From: Halomonas alimentaria | GTDB lineage: Bacteria; Pseudomonadota; Gammaproteobacteria; Pseudomonadales; Halomonadaceae | Direction: 5' to 3' | Assembly: GCF_009902005.1 (NCBI RefSeq) | Contig: NZ_WUTT01000001.1 | Span: forward strand, 2,986,805 to 3,050,804 | DNA length: 64,000 nucleotides | The notes under the pieces: model-generated | Database searches by the model: none | What the model was told of the DNA's origin: nothing | The model's input: only the letters and a program-made list of their open reading frames with translations | Position numbers and translations under genes: made by a program | In this document: one piece after another, positions 16,157 through 25,123 of the stretch | Numbering within the stretch: the first letter of the stretch is position 1 | Layout: each line of letters starts with the position of its first letter

Positions 16157-17316
16157 GGGCACGAGACTCGAGATCCACCTCCCCTGGCTGGCCCCTGCAC
16201 GGCGGCCAGCCCGGCCCCCTGTTGGCGCGCTTCGGCCTGGCCGAGGAGGCCCCGGTGCTGGATGTGAGCGCCAACCTCAATCCACTTGGGCCGCCGGCCT
16301 GGCTTCCCGGGTGGTTGACGGCCCGGCTCGCCGAGCCCGAGACGCTCGCGCGCTACCCCGACCCCGGCTACGCCGAGGCACACGCGGCCATCGCCGCCCA
16401 CGAGGGGCTGGCCACGGAGCAGGTGCTGCTGACCAACGGCGGCGCCGAGGCGATCTTCCTGGCCGCCGCCCTGCAGGCCCGCGAACGGCCCGGGGTGCCG
16501 GCGGCCATCATCGAGCCCACCTTCGCCGAGTACGCCCGGGCCTGCGCGGCCCACGGGCTGCCGGTGCAGAGGCTCCCTCTGGCACCCCCGGACTTTCGCC
16601 TCGATGTCGAGGCCATTGCCGCGGGGCTGGGTGATACACGGCTGCTGTGGCTCTGCCGCCCCAACAACCCCACCGCCACCCTGGTACCCAAGGCCGACGT
16701 GGAGCGCCTGCTCGCCCTGACCGCGGCGCGAGGCTGTCGGCTGGTGGTGGACGAGGCCTTCGTGGACTTCATCGGGGACCCCCGGGAGTCGCTGACGCCG
16801 CTGCTCGCCGACCATCCGCACCTCGTGCTGCTGCGCTCGATGACCAAGCACTTCACCCTGCCGGGGCTGCGGCTGGGCTATCTGCTGGGTGCACCCGAGG
16901 CGGTGGCGGCGGCCCGCTCCTGCCAGCCCGCCTGGAGCGTCAATGCCCTGGCCGCGGCCCTGGTGGGGCCCCTGCTGGCCGACCGTGACTTCGCCCGGCG
17001 CACCCAGGGCTGGCTCGCCGCCGAGCGGCCCAGTCTGCAGGCGGGGCTCGAGGCCCTGGGCCTTGAGGTGGTGCCGAGCCGGGCCAACTTCTTCCTGGTG
17101 CGCCACCCCGGATCGGGTGAACAAGGGTGCGAGGCGACCCGGGCGCTGTTGCCGGCATTGTTGCGCCGCGGCGTGCTGGCGCGTCACACCGAATCCTTTG
17201 CGGGCCTCGACGGCGGCTGGTTGCGCCTGGCGCTGCGCGATGCCGAGGATAACGAGCGCCTGCTGGCGGCCCTGGTCGGCGCGTTGGCGGATAGTGGCGA
17301 GGAGGGCGCGTCATGA
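16153..17316 (+). CDS. cobD: L-threonine-O-3-phosphate decarboxylase (PLP)
   Basis: A 387-residue class-I-fold PLP enzyme that makes the (R)-1-amino-2-propanol phosphate linker for CbiB. It shows DVSANLNPLGPP at the N-terminus, LCRPNNPTA, VVDEAFVDF, the PLP-lysine motif SMTKHFTLPGLRLG and a C-terminal Arg motif (GWLRLALRD). Start GTG 16153 overlaps the cbiB stop. In Pseudomonas nomenclature this gene is called cobC, which is used here for the phosphatase instead. No threonine kinase gene (pduX) is seen nearby. Confidence 0.93.
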   Translation: MRARDSRSTSPGWPLHGGQPGPLLARFGLAEEAPVLDVSANLNPLGPPAWLPGWLTARLAEPETLARYPDPGYAEAHAAIAAHEGLATEQVLLTNGGAEAIFLAAALQARERPGVPAAIIEPTFAEYARACAAHGLPVQRLPLAPPDFRLDVEAIAAGLGDTRLLWLCRPNNPTATLVPKADVERLLALTAARGCRLVVDEAFVDFIGDPRESLTPLLADHPHLVLLRSMTKHFTLPGLRLGYLLGAPEAVAAARSCQPAWSVNALAAALVGPLLADRDFARRTQGWLAAERPSLQAGLEALGLEVVPSRANFFLVRHPGSGEQGCEATRALLPALLRRGVLARHTESFAGLDGGWLRLALRDAEDNERLLAALVGALADSGEEGAS

Positions 17317-17885
17317 TCGCCTTTGTCAGCGGCGGGGCGCGTTCCGGCAAGAGCCGCCACGCCGAGGGCCTGGCCCGCCAGTGGCAGGCCGCCGGCGGCG
17401 GAGAACTCGTCTATCTCGCCACGGCGCGGGCCGCGGACGCCGAGATGGCCGCGCGCATCGCCCGCCACCGCCAGGAGCGCGGGGCCGGCTGGCACACCCT
17501 GGAGGTGCCGCTGGCGCTGGACTCCGCCCTGGCCGAAGTGGGCGTGGGCAACACCGTCCTGCTGGATTGCCTGACCCTCTGGGCCAGCCAGTGGCTCTAC
17601 GCCGGTGGCGGCCGCGAGGCGGAGGGGGAGGCGCTGTTGGCCCGGGTGATCGAGGTGGCCCGAGCACGCGATATCGCCCTGGTGGTGGTCTCCAACGACC
17701 TCAATGAAGATATTCCCCCAACCGACGCGGAGACCTGGCGCTACCTGGCCTTCCTCCAGCGGCTGCACCGCCAGCTGGCCCGAGAAGCGGATCGGGTGAT
17801 CGAGGTGGTGGCGGGCATGGCTCTCGAATGGAAAGCCATCGACAGGCAGCCCTCCGGGGAGCGAGACGTGGAGACGCGTCGATGA
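17313..17885 (+). CDS. cobU: adenosylcobinamide kinase / guanylyltransferase, paralogue 1 (degenerate C-terminal motif)
   Basis: A 190-residue CobU/CobP-type enzyme that phosphorylates adenosylcobinamide and transfers GMP to it. The P-loop GGARSGKS is at residues 7-14, and the guanylylated-His region ARIARHRQERGAGWHTLE is intact, as is VLLDCLTLWASQWL. The usual EVGxGIVP motif is replaced by SNDLNEDIPPTD, and the following RxFRDxxGRLNQ element is RYLAFLQRLHRQ. A second CobU-like gene 1.3 kb downstream has the opposite pattern. It overlaps both neighbours by 4 bp. Confidence 0.88.
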   Translation: MIAFVSGGARSGKSRHAEGLARQWQAAGGGELVYLATARAADAEMAARIARHRQERGAGWHTLEVPLALDSALAEVGVGNTVLLDCLTLWASQWLYAGGGREAEGEALLARVIEVARARDIALVVVSNDLNEDIPPTDAETWRYLAFLQRLHRQLAREADRVIEVVAGMALEWKAIDRQPSGERDVETRR

Positions 17886-18637
17886 ACAACGCCCTCTACG
17901 GACTGGTGCTGGCGCTGCAGTTCCTGACCCGAATTCCGCTGCCCATCGTCTGCCCCTGGAATGCCGCCACCTGCCGATGGGCGCTGCGCTGCTATCCCTT
18001 GGTGGGCCTGCTGATTGGCGCGCTTCTGGCAGGGCTGGCCATGCTGGGGCAGGGGCTGCCCAGCCCGTTGCTGGCGCTGGCGCTGCTCAGCCTCTGGGTG
18101 GCGCTCTCCGGGGGACTGCACCTGGACGGGGTCATGGATATCGCCGACGCCCTGGGCAGCAATGCCCCCCTGGAGCGGCGCTGGGCAATCATGAAGGACA
18201 GCCAGGTGGGCAGTTTCGCGATCCTGGCCCTGGTCTTCCTGTTGGCTTGGAAGGGGGCGCTGATCTTGGCCCTGCTCGAGGCGGGAGCGAGCCCCTGGCT
18301 GTGGCTGATGCTGCCGGCGCTTTCGCGCTTCGGGGCGCTGCTGCTGCTGCGTCTGGCCCCCCTGGCACGGCGCGAGGGGCTTGCCTGGACCTGGCGCCAG
18401 CACCTGGCGCGGCGGGATCTGGGGCTGGCGCTGCTGCCGTTGCTGCCCTTCTTCGGCTTCGTGCCTGGCGGCGCCTGGCTGCTCGGCGCCCTCTGCGTCT
18501 TTCTGTTTCTGTATGGCCTGGCCATGGTGCGGGCCTTTACCGGCATCAACGGCGATATCGTGGGTGCCGCTATCGAGGGAGGAGAACTATGGGTGCTGCT
18601 CAGCGCCTGGAGCTGGTGGTGGTTCGCCACGGCGTGA
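17882..18637 (+). CDS. cobS: adenosylcobinamide-GDP ribazoletransferase (cobalamin synthase)
   Basis: A 251-residue inner-membrane enzyme that joins adenosylcobinamide-GDP to alpha-ribazole (phosphate), the last major assembly step. It has FLTRIPLP near the N-terminus, the GGLHLDGVMDIADALGS Mg-binding motif near 76-92, MKDSQVGSFA and many hydrophobic segments. ATG 17882 overlaps the cobU stop. Its 3' end overlaps cobC by 49 bp. Confidence 0.95.
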   Translation: MNNALYGLVLALQFLTRIPLPIVCPWNAATCRWALRCYPLVGLLIGALLAGLAMLGQGLPSPLLALALLSLWVALSGGLHLDGVMDIADALGSNAPLERRWAIMKDSQVGSFAILALVFLLAWKGALILALLEAGASPWLWLMLPALSRFGALLLLRLAPLARREGLAWTWRQHLARRDLGLALLPLLPFFGFVPGGAWLLGALCVFLFLYGLAMVRAFTGINGDIVGAAIEGGELWVLLSAWSWWWFATA

Positions 18638-19221
18638 CCGCCTGGAATCTCGAGCGACGCTATCAGGGCCAGCGCGATATCCCGTTGCTGCTGCCCGATG
18701 CGCTGGCGGATATGGATCGGCTTCGCGACCACCTGTCGGACGAGGCCTTCGACGCTGTGCACTGCAGCGACTTGATCCGCTGCCGCCAGACCCTGATGCA
18801 TGTGTTGCCGGCGTGGGAGGCGGCGGCGCTCTTCGATTCGCGGCTGCGCGAGCTTGATTTTGGCGATTACGAGGGGCGCACCTGGGAAGCGCTCAAGGAG
18901 GACGCCCGCTATCGGGCCTGGATCGACAGCGCCGGTGAGCAGGCGCCTCCCGGTGGCGAGTCCGCTGAGGCGCTCTGGACGCGCCTGGAGGCCTGGCTTG
19001 GGGAGGTGCTCCTTCAGGCCGCCGAGCGGGGGCACCGCCGGGTACTGGCGGTGAGCCACGGCGGGGGGATTCGTGAGCTTCGGCGGCGCCTGGAAGGCAG
19101 CGACTTCTGGGAAGGTGTGGTGGGTCAGGCCCAGGGCCGCCGTTTCGAGTTCGACAACCAGGAGGGGGAGTGGCGATGCAGAGCGTCATCGGTGGTGCCT
19201 ATTCGGGTCGACGCCGGCTAG
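18589..19221 (+). CDS. cobC: alpha-ribazole phosphatase-type histidine phosphatase
   Basis: A 210-residue histidine phosphatase superfamily protein, expected to remove the 5'-phosphate of alpha-ribazole phosphate or adenosylcobalamin phosphate. The catalytic motif VVVRHGVTAWN is near residue 13, the second arginine region is CSDLIRCRQT, and the second histidine is in AVSHGGGIR. ATG 18589 has GAGGGAGGAG upstream. It lies inside the end of cobS by 49 bp and overlaps the second CobU-like gene by 46 bp. Confidence 0.88.
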   Translation: MGAAQRLELVVVRHGVTAWNLERRYQGQRDIPLLLPDALADMDRLRDHLSDEAFDAVHCSDLIRCRQTLMHVLPAWEAAALFDSRLRELDFGDYEGRTWEALKEDARYRAWIDSAGEQAPPGGESAEALWTRLEAWLGEVLLQAAERGHRRVLAVSHGGGIRELRRRLEGSDFWEGVVGQAQGRRFEFDNQEGEWRCRASSVVPIRVDAG

Positions 19222-19592
19222 CGGCGGAGCGCTTCCCCCGTGCCGGTTGGCACCGGTTGGTGAAGGGGGAGGGCGCCGAGGAGTGCCTGGTCGGACACGC
19301 GGGGCGGGATGTGCTGGTGGTCGACGGCCTCGCCTCCTGGCTCTCGGCCGCCCTTGCCGAGATCCCGGACGACGATGCCCTGAGGGAGACCTGGTTGAGG
19401 CTGCTTGATGGCCTCGTCGCGGCGCCCTGCGAAGCGGTGCTGATCCTCGACGAGATGGGGCGTGGCATCGTACCCATGGACCCGGCGGCGCGGCGCCTGC
19501 GGGACCATAACGGCTGGCTGGCCCAGGCCGCGGTCGAGCGTAGCCGGACGGCCTGGTATATGCGTCATGGCCTCTGCAAGCAGCTGAAATAA
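19176..19592 (+). CDS. CobU-like protein, paralogue 2 (degenerate P-loop)
   Basis: A 138-residue shortened CobU homologue. The N-terminus VIGGAYSGRRRLAAERFP aligns with the CobU P-loop, but the essential GKS is GRR. The RIxxHRxxR guanylylation segment is missing. DVLVVDGLASWL and, strikingly, LDEMGRGIVPMDPAARRLRD are kept; this second element is the one lost in paralogue 1. ATG 19176 has GGAGGGGGAG directly upstream. It may complement paralogue 1 as a hetero-oligomer, or it may be a regulatory remnant. It ends 60 bp before the riboswitch. Confidence 0.75.
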   Translation: MQSVIGGAYSGRRRLAAERFPRAGWHRLVKGEGAEECLVGHAGRDVLVVDGLASWLSAALAEIPDDDALRETWLRLLDGLVAAPCEAVLILDEMGRGIVPMDPAARRLRDHNGWLAQAAVERSRTAWYMRHGLCKQLK

Positions 19593-19625
19593 AAGATTTT
19601 TGAGTGTGCCTTCTAACCTCCGGCG

Positions 19626-19654
19626 TTGACCGCGCTGCCGCGCCTTGCTAGCTT
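19626..19654 (+). promoter_or_regulatory. sigma-70 promoter of the riboswitch-btuB unit
   Basis: TTGACC (19626-19631), 17-bp spacer, TAGCTT (19649-19654). It sits just upstream of the riboswitch and would start transcription near 19661. Confidence 0.55.
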
Positions 19655-19659
19655 ACGCG

Positions 19660-19875
19660 CACTCTCAGGTGCCCCAGGCGTATCACAGCGCCGGGGTGAA
19701 ACGGGAAGTCGGTGCGCGGTGCTCTTGCCGAGAGTCCGCCATTCCGACGCTGCCCCCGCAACGGTGATCGAGATAGAAGCGGCCAAACAGCCACTGTGCC
19801 AAGGCACGGGAAGGCGGTCGTCTTGAAGGCCAGTGAGAGGCCTTCGCTCGTCAGCCCGGAGACCGGCCGGAGAGC
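19660..19875 (+). ncRNA. cobalamin riboswitch
   Basis: Conserved elements are in the right order: CAGGTGCCCC at 19666, GGGTGAAACGGGAAGTCGG at 19694-19712, the B12-box-like GCTGCCCCCGCAACGGT at 19749-19765, GCCACTGTGCC near 19790-19800, GCACGGGAAGGCGG, and GTCAGCCCGGAGACCGGCC ending near 19868. It lies 140 bp upstream of btuB and should repress uptake gene expression when adenosylcobalamin is abundant. Confidence 0.95.
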
Positions 19876-20013
19876 GCATGCCGAACCGCGGAGGGCGGTC
19901 TCGGGCAGGGCAGTTGCCACTCGCCTGGCCGCACTCTCGCCTGATGTCCCCCCTCGCCTCGGCCCAGAATAGACCCGCATCGTACGGGTTGGTACGACAA
20001 GCAAGGGACATCC

Positions 20014-21873
20014 ATGACTATCGCTTACCCCTCACGTGGCCTGGCCGCCTTCGCCCTGGCCACCCTGCCGCTGGCCGTCATCTCCCATACCGCCCAGGCC
20101 CAGAACGCATCGGACGACGGCGATGACACCCCTCAGAGGCTCACCCCCCTGGTGGTCACCGCTGCGCTAGCGCCGCGCACTTCCGACGAGAGCCTCTCCT
20201 CGGTAACGCTGCTGGAAGAGGCCACCCTGCGCCGCCAGGACCCCACCAGCATCACTGATTTGCTGCGCGGTCAGCCCGGGGTGGACGTCACCTCCAATGG
20301 CAGCTTCGGCAAGAGCAGTAGCGTCTATATTCGCGGCACTTCGAATAACCAGAGCCTGCTGATGATCGATGGCATTCGCCTGCGCTCCGCGACTCTTGGC
20401 GGCCCGGCGTGGCAGTTCCTCGATCCGCGCATGTTCCAGCGGGCCGAGATCGTCCGCGGCCCGCGTGGCAGCCTGTATGGCGCCGATGCCATGGGTGGGG
20501 TGGTGCAGCTGTTTACGCCGGAAGGCGGCGGTGAGCCCGCACCGCGTATCTCCTTCGGCGGCGGCTCCTTCGATACCCAGCGCTATAGCGCCAGCCTTTC
20601 CGGTGCCGAAGGCGGCACGCGGTACCATTTCGCCGCCAGCCGCTTCGATACCGACGGCGAGCCGGTACGCCGTGGCGGAGATGATATGGGCTACGACAAC
20701 ACCTCGGCGCTGGCGCGCATGTCGCATACGCTGGATAGCGGCGCGGAACTGGGGGTATTGGCGCTTAGGGCGCGTGGTACCACCGAGTATGACGAGAGTG
20801 GCTCGCTGGCCACGACGGACTATGTGCAGCAGGTGGCGGGTATCTATGGTGAGCTGCCGATTACCGGAAGCTGGCGCAGCCGCTTGACGCTTAGCGAAGC
20901 GCGTGATGAAAGTGTCAACCATGCCTATGACTCCATCCTCGATACGCAGACGCGCACGGCCCGCTGGGAAAACACGCTTAGCGCTGGGGCACATGAACTT
21001 ATCATTGGCGCGGAGTACATGAACGATAGCGTGGCCGGTAGTACCACCGGGAGCACACCCTGGGATGGTCCTTATGATATAGAGGATCGCGATAACAAGG
21101 CCGTTTTCAGCCAGGCGTTGCTCGATTTCTCTCCTGTCGCCGTCCAGGCCAGTCTGCGTTTCGACGACAACGAGTCTTACGGTGAAGAGGTCACAGGCAG
21201 CTTGGCGCTGGGTTATGACCTGGATACTCACCATACGCTGCGGGCCAGTTACGGTACGGCCTTCAAGGCTCCCACTTTCAACGATCTCTATTGGCCGGGA
21301 TTTGGTAATCCCGATCTGGAAGCGGAGACTTCCGAAACGGTGGAGCTTGGGGTACGGGGTCAATATGCGCGCTGGTTCTGGGATGCAGCGCTCTATCAGA
21401 CCGATATCGATAACCTGATTTCCTGGCAACAAATGGGAGAGCCGACGATAAACGTGCCTACCACGCGCATCCGCGGCATGGAGCTAAGTGCCGGTGCTGA
21501 AATCGATGATTGGACCCTCTCAACGGCGCTGACTTATACCGACCCTGAAGATCGCTCAACAGGTAATCGGCTGCCGCGCCGTGCCAGCCAGAGCTTGCGT
21601 TTCGATGTCGACCGCGAACTGGGCGAGTGGTCACTGGGCGGCTCCTGGGTTGCCCAGAACCATCGCTACGACGATGCCGCCAACCAGAACCGCCTGGGTG
21701 GCTTTGGCCTGCTTAATCTACGTGCGGGTTGGGAATTCGCGCCGATGTGGTCGGCTCGCCTGACCGTCGAGAACGCCCTGGACAAGGAGTACACTACAGC
21801 CAAGTTCTTCGACGGCGATGACTACATCAACGCCGGTCGTAGCGCCTTCCTTAGCGTGCACTTCGGGCAGTGA
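20014..21873 (+). CDS. btuB: TonB-dependent vitamin B12 receptor
   Basis: A 619-residue outer-membrane receptor. A signal peptide ends near HTAQA|QNAS. A TonB-box-like segment TPLVVTAALA is near residue 45, followed by a plug domain (SVTLLEEATLRRQ ... VYIRGTSNNQSLLMIDGIRL ... EIVRGPRGSLYGADAMGGVV). A long 22-strand barrel region ends in an aromatic-rich C-terminus with a final HFGQ. It imports corrinoids into the periplasm for BtuF. It is directly under the cobalamin riboswitch, and btuF starts at its stop codon. Confidence 0.95.
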   Translation: MTIAYPSRGLAAFALATLPLAVISHTAQAQNASDDGDDTPQRLTPLVVTAALAPRTSDESLSSVTLLEEATLRRQDPTSITDLLRGQPGVDVTSNGSFGKSSSVYIRGTSNNQSLLMIDGIRLRSATLGGPAWQFLDPRMFQRAEIVRGPRGSLYGADAMGGVVQLFTPEGGGEPAPRISFGGGSFDTQRYSASLSGAEGGTRYHFAASRFDTDGEPVRRGGDDMGYDNTSALARMSHTLDSGAELGVLALRARGTTEYDESGSLATTDYVQQVAGIYGELPITGSWRSRLTLSEARDESVNHAYDSILDTQTRTARWENTLSAGAHELIIGAEYMNDSVAGSTTGSTPWDGPYDIEDRDNKAVFSQALLDFSPVAVQASLRFDDNESYGEEVTGSLALGYDLDTHHTLRASYGTAFKAPTFNDLYWPGFGNPDLEAETSETVELGVRGQYARWFWDAALYQTDIDNLISWQQMGEPTINVPTTRIRGMELSAGAEIDDWTLSTALTYTDPEDRSTGNRLPRRASQSLRFDVDRELGEWSLGGSWVAQNHRYDDAANQNRLGGFGLLNLRAGWEFAPMWSARLTVENALDKEYTTAKFFDGDDYINAGRSAFLSVHFGQ

Positions 21874-22781
21874 TGACGATACGGATTTCTCGATTACTCC
21901 TGACCGGCCTGGTGCTGCTGCTGAGTGTGGCAGCTCCGGCCAGCGCCGAGGTGTGCGCCGTCGACGATACCGACCGAGAGGTATGCCTGGCGGCCCCGGC
22001 GCAGCGTATCGCCGCCCTGTCGCCAGGGGCCACCGAACTGGTCTACGCCGCCGGCGCCGGCGAGAAGGTCGTCGCCGTGGTGGCCTACAGCGACTATCCG
22101 CCCGAGGCCCGCGAGGTCGCCTCGGTCGGGAGCCATACCCGCCTCGACCTGGAGCGGCTCGTCACCCTGCGGCCGGACCTGGTGATCGGCTGGGTCACCG
22201 GCAACCCACCCGAGCAGCTGGAGCGCCTCGAGGCCTTGGGGCTGCCGGTCTTCTATATCGAGCCGCGCTCCTTCGAAGGCGTGTCCGGCGCCATCGAGCG
22301 CCTGGCGATACTCGCCGATACCGAAGCGGAAGGTGATCGGGTGGCCGGTGAGTTTCGCGACGGCATGGCGGCACTCGCCGCCCGCTACGCCGAGGCCGCG
22401 CCGGTGCGGGTCTTCTATCAGGTGTGGGACGAGCCCTTGATGACGATCAATGACGACCACCTGATCGGCCAGGTGCTGCGCCTGTGCGGTGGCGTCAACG
22501 TCTTCGGGGCGCTTCCGCGGCTGGTGCCGCGTCCCGGCGAGGAGGCGGTGCTGGCCGCCGATCCCGAGGCGATCCTGGCCGGCGGCATGGGCGAGGAGAA
22601 CCGCGATTGGTTGGACCACTGGACACGCTATCCGCAGCTCACCGCGGTGGCGCGGGATAACCTCTTCTTCGTGCCGCCGTCGCTGATCCAGCGGCCCACG
22701 CCGCGGCTACTGGAGGGTAGCCGACTGTTCTGCGAGAAGCTGGAGCGGGCCCGCGAGCGGCGGGGAGCACTGGGCTCGTGA
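21873..22781 (+). CDS. btuF: periplasmic cobalamin-binding protein
   Basis: A 302-residue class-III substrate-binding protein (signal ending APASA|EVCAV). It has the helical-backbone pattern of BtuF/FepB proteins: IAALSPGATELVYAAGAGEKVVAVVAYSDYP and LRPDLVIGWVTGNPPEQ. It delivers corrinoid to BtuCD. ATG 21873 shares its A with the btuB TGA; a GTG three bases earlier is also possible. It overlaps btuC by 4 bp. Confidence 0.93.
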   Translation: MTIRISRLLLTGLVLLLSVAAPASAEVCAVDDTDREVCLAAPAQRIAALSPGATELVYAAGAGEKVVAVVAYSDYPPEAREVASVGSHTRLDLERLVTLRPDLVIGWVTGNPPEQLERLEALGLPVFYIEPRSFEGVSGAIERLAILADTEAEGDRVAGEFRDGMAALAARYAEAAPVRVFYQVWDEPLMTINDDHLIGQVLRLCGGVNVFGALPRLVPRPGEEAVLAADPEAILAGGMGEENRDWLDHWTRYPQLTAVARDNLFFVPPSLIQRPTPRLLEGSRLFCEKLERARERRGALGS

Positions 22782-23746
22782 CGGCGTTGATCCGCCCCCT
22801 CGGCGCCCTGGCCCTGTCCGCGCTGGCGGCCCTGGTGCTGTCGGTGGCGCTGGGCAGTGTGACCCTGCCGCCGGACGAGATCCTGGCGGCCCTGGGAGGG
22901 CAGGGCGAGGCGCTCTCCCGCACCCTGATCCTTGAGCTGCGCCTGCCGCGCTCGCTTGCCGCCTTCGCGGTGGGCGGGCTGCTCGCTGTGGCCGGCGCCC
23001 TGATGCAGGTGCTGCTGCGCAACCCCTTGGCCGACCCCTATGTGCTGGGGCTCTCCGGAGGTGCCTCGGTGGGGGCCCTGATGGCCATGCTGGCGGGGCT
23101 AGGCAGTGTGTTGGTCTCGGGCTCGGCCTTCGTCGGGGCGCTGGTCTCGACCCTGCTGGTGTTCGGCCTGGCCCACGGGCGCGGCGGTTGGACCCCGGCG
23201 CGACTGTTGCTCACCGGGGTGGTGGTGGCCGCCGGCTGGGGAGCGGTGATCACCCTGATGCTGGCAGTGAGCCCCGCCGACCGCCTGCCCGGCATGCTCT
23301 ACTGGCTGATGGGCGATCTGTCCTACGCCGGCACCCCCTGGCCGCCGCTGGTGCTGCTAGCGATAGTCTGTCTGCTGGCGGTGCCGCTGGGGCGTAACCT
23401 CAACGTGCTGGCCCGGGGGGCCATGCAGGCCGCTGCCCTGGGGGTCTCGGTGCGGCGCCTGGAGTGGGGTCTCTACCTGGCCGCCAGCGCCCTCACCGCC
23501 ATGGCGGTGACCACCGCCGGCAGCATCGGCTTCGTGGGGCTGGTGGTGCCGCACATGCTGCGCCTGCTGCTGGGCAACGACCAGCGCCTGATCCTGCCCG
23601 CCTGTGCCCTGGCCGGCGGCACCCTGCTGCTGCTGGCGGATACCCTGGCGCGGATCATGATCGCCCCGGAGCAGTTGCCGGTGGGGGTGATCACCGCACT
23701 GCTCGGGGTGCCCACCTTCCTCTATCTGCTCTATCGGAGTCAGTGA
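22778..23746 (+). CDS. btuC: cobalamin ABC transporter permease
   Basis: A 322-residue FecCD/BtuC-family permease with about ten membrane helices. It shows LRLPRSLAAFAVGGLLAVAGALMQVLLRNPLADPYVLGLSGGASVGA and the C-terminal GFVGLVVPHMLRLLLGNDQR coupling region. GTG start at 22778 overlaps the btuF stop; its own stop overlaps the btuD ATG by one base. Confidence 0.94.
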   Translation: MTALIRPLGALALSALAALVLSVALGSVTLPPDEILAALGGQGEALSRTLILELRLPRSLAAFAVGGLLAVAGALMQVLLRNPLADPYVLGLSGGASVGALMAMLAGLGSVLVSGSAFVGALVSTLLVFGLAHGRGGWTPARLLLTGVVVAAGWGAVITLMLAVSPADRLPGMLYWLMGDLSYAGTPWPPLVLLAIVCLLAVPLGRNLNVLARGAMQAAALGVSVRRLEWGLYLAASALTAMAVTTAGSIGFVGLVVPHMLRLLLGNDQRLILPACALAGGTLLLLADTLARIMIAPEQLPVGVITALLGVPTFLYLLYRSQ

Positions 23747-24513
23747 TGCGTCGACTCGAGGCCCGGGAGCTGGTGATCGATGTGCCGGGACGCCCCGCCG
23801 GGCGGGCCCTTGGCGTCTGCGTGGAGCCAGGCCAGATGTGGGGCGTGTTGGGCCCCAATGGCGCCGGCAAGACCACCCTGTTGCATACCCTGGCCGGGCT
23901 ACGCGCGCCGCGCCGTGGCGAGGTGCGCCTCGACGGCCGCCCGCTCGCCGCGCTCAAGCGGCGTCAGGTGGCGCGCCAACTGGGGCTGATATTCCAGGAG
24001 CGCCACGACGGCTTCCCCGCCACTGTGCGCGAAACCGCGCTGATCGGCCGCCACCCGTATCTGTCGCCCTGGCAGATGGAGGGCGCCGAGGAGCTGCGCC
24101 TGGCCGAGGCCGCGCTGGAGCGCCTCGATGTCGCGCATCTCGCCGAGCGCCTGGTCAGCACCCTCTCCGGGGGCGAGCGCCAGCGCCTGGCCATCGCCAC
24201 CGTGCTGACCCAGGCACCGGCCATCTGGCTGGCCGACGAGCCCACCAACCATCTCGACCTGCATCACCAGGCGGGGGTGATGGCCCTGCTGGCCGAGCAG
24301 GCCGCCGAGGGCTGCGCCGTACTGATGTGCCTGCATGACCTCAACCTGGCCGCGCGCTGGTGCGACCACCTACTGCTGCTCTACCCGGATGGCGAGGCGT
24401 GCTGGGGCCCGGCGGAAGCGATGCTGGTGCCCGAGGTCCTGGAGCGTTTATACGGCCAGCGCCTGGCCACCGCCTGGGTCGACGGTGCCCCGGTTTTTGT
24501 ACCTGTGAGGTAA
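23746..24513 (+). CDS. btuD: cobalamin ABC transporter ATP-binding protein
   Basis: A 255-residue ABC ATPase. Walker A is GPNGAGKTTLLH near residue 35, the Q-loop is LIFQERHDGFP, the signature is LSGGERQRLAIA and Walker B is IWLADEPTNHLD. The H-loop is in MCLHDLNLAARW. It drives BtuC-mediated import. ATG 23746 overlaps the btuC stop by one base. Confidence 0.94.
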   Translation: MRRLEARELVIDVPGRPAGRALGVCVEPGQMWGVLGPNGAGKTTLLHTLAGLRAPRRGEVRLDGRPLAALKRRQVARQLGLIFQERHDGFPATVRETALIGRHPYLSPWQMEGAEELRLAEAALERLDVAHLAERLVSTLSGGERQRLAIATVLTQAPAIWLADEPTNHLDLHHQAGVMALLAEQAAEGCAVLMCLHDLNLAARWCDHLLLLYPDGEACWGPAEAMLVPEVLERLYGQRLATAWVDGAPVFVPVR

Positions 24514-24517
24514 TCAA

Positions 24518-25123
24518 ATGAAAAAAGTCGATCCCCAGCGCCATGCCGAGCGCATGGCCCACAAGCAGAAGATCATGCATGAGCGCATCGCCAAGGCCGA
24601 CAAGGAGCAGGGCGTGCTGCTGGTGCTCACCGGCCCCGGCAAGGGCAAGAGCAGCTCCGGCTTCGGCATGCTGGCACGCGCCCTCGGCCACGGCATGCAG
24701 GTGGGTGTGGTGCAGTTTATCAAGGGCGCCTTCAGTACCGGCGAGGAGGCCTTCTTCCGCCAGCTGCCGAACGTGGAGTACCACGTAATGGGCGAGGGCT
24801 ACACCTGGGACACCCAGGACCGTGAGCGGGACATCCAGACCGCCGAGGCGGCCTGGGAGGTGGCCCGGCGCATGCTCGGCGACGAGCACTTCGATATGGT
24901 GCTGCTCGACGAGCTCAATATCGCCCTGCGCCACGGTTACCTCGACCTCGACCGGGTGCTGGACGACCTCCAGACCCGCCCGGCCATGCAGCACGCCATC
25001 GTCACCGGGCGCCACGCCCCCGAAGCGCTGATCGAACTGGCCGACACCGTCACCGAGATGAAAGTGGTCAAGCACGCCTTCAAGGATCAGGGAGTGAGGG
25101 CTCAGAAGGGCGTCGAGCTATGA
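24518..25123 (+). CDS. btuR: cob(I)yrinic acid a,c-diamide adenosyltransferase (CobA/BtuR type)
   Basis: A 201-residue CobA/CobO/BtuR-type adenosyltransferase that attaches the 5'-deoxyadenosyl group to cobalt. The ATP-binding loop GPGKGKSSSGFGMLARALGHG is near 47-67; VGVVQFIKGAFSTGEE and VLLDELNIALRHGYLD follow. AGGTAA lies before ATG 24518. It overlaps bluB by 4 bp. In uptake-based organisms this enzyme adenosylates the imported corrinoid before remodelling. Confidence 0.94.
   Translation: MKKVDPQRHAERMAHKQKIMHERIAKADKEQGVLLVLTGPGKGKSSSGFGMLARALGHGMQVGVVQFIKGAFSTGEEAFFRQLPNVEYHVMGEGYTWDTQDRERDIQTAEAAWEVARRMLGDEHFDMVLLDELNIALRHGYLDLDRVLDDLQTRPAMQHAIVTGRHAPEALIELADTVTEMKVVKHAFKDQGVRAQKGVEL

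Noticed and set aside
18589-18637. Possible frameshift joining cobS and cobC
   Set aside because: Both proteins have complete, family-typical ends and cobC has its own strong ribosome site, so this is a normal overlap.
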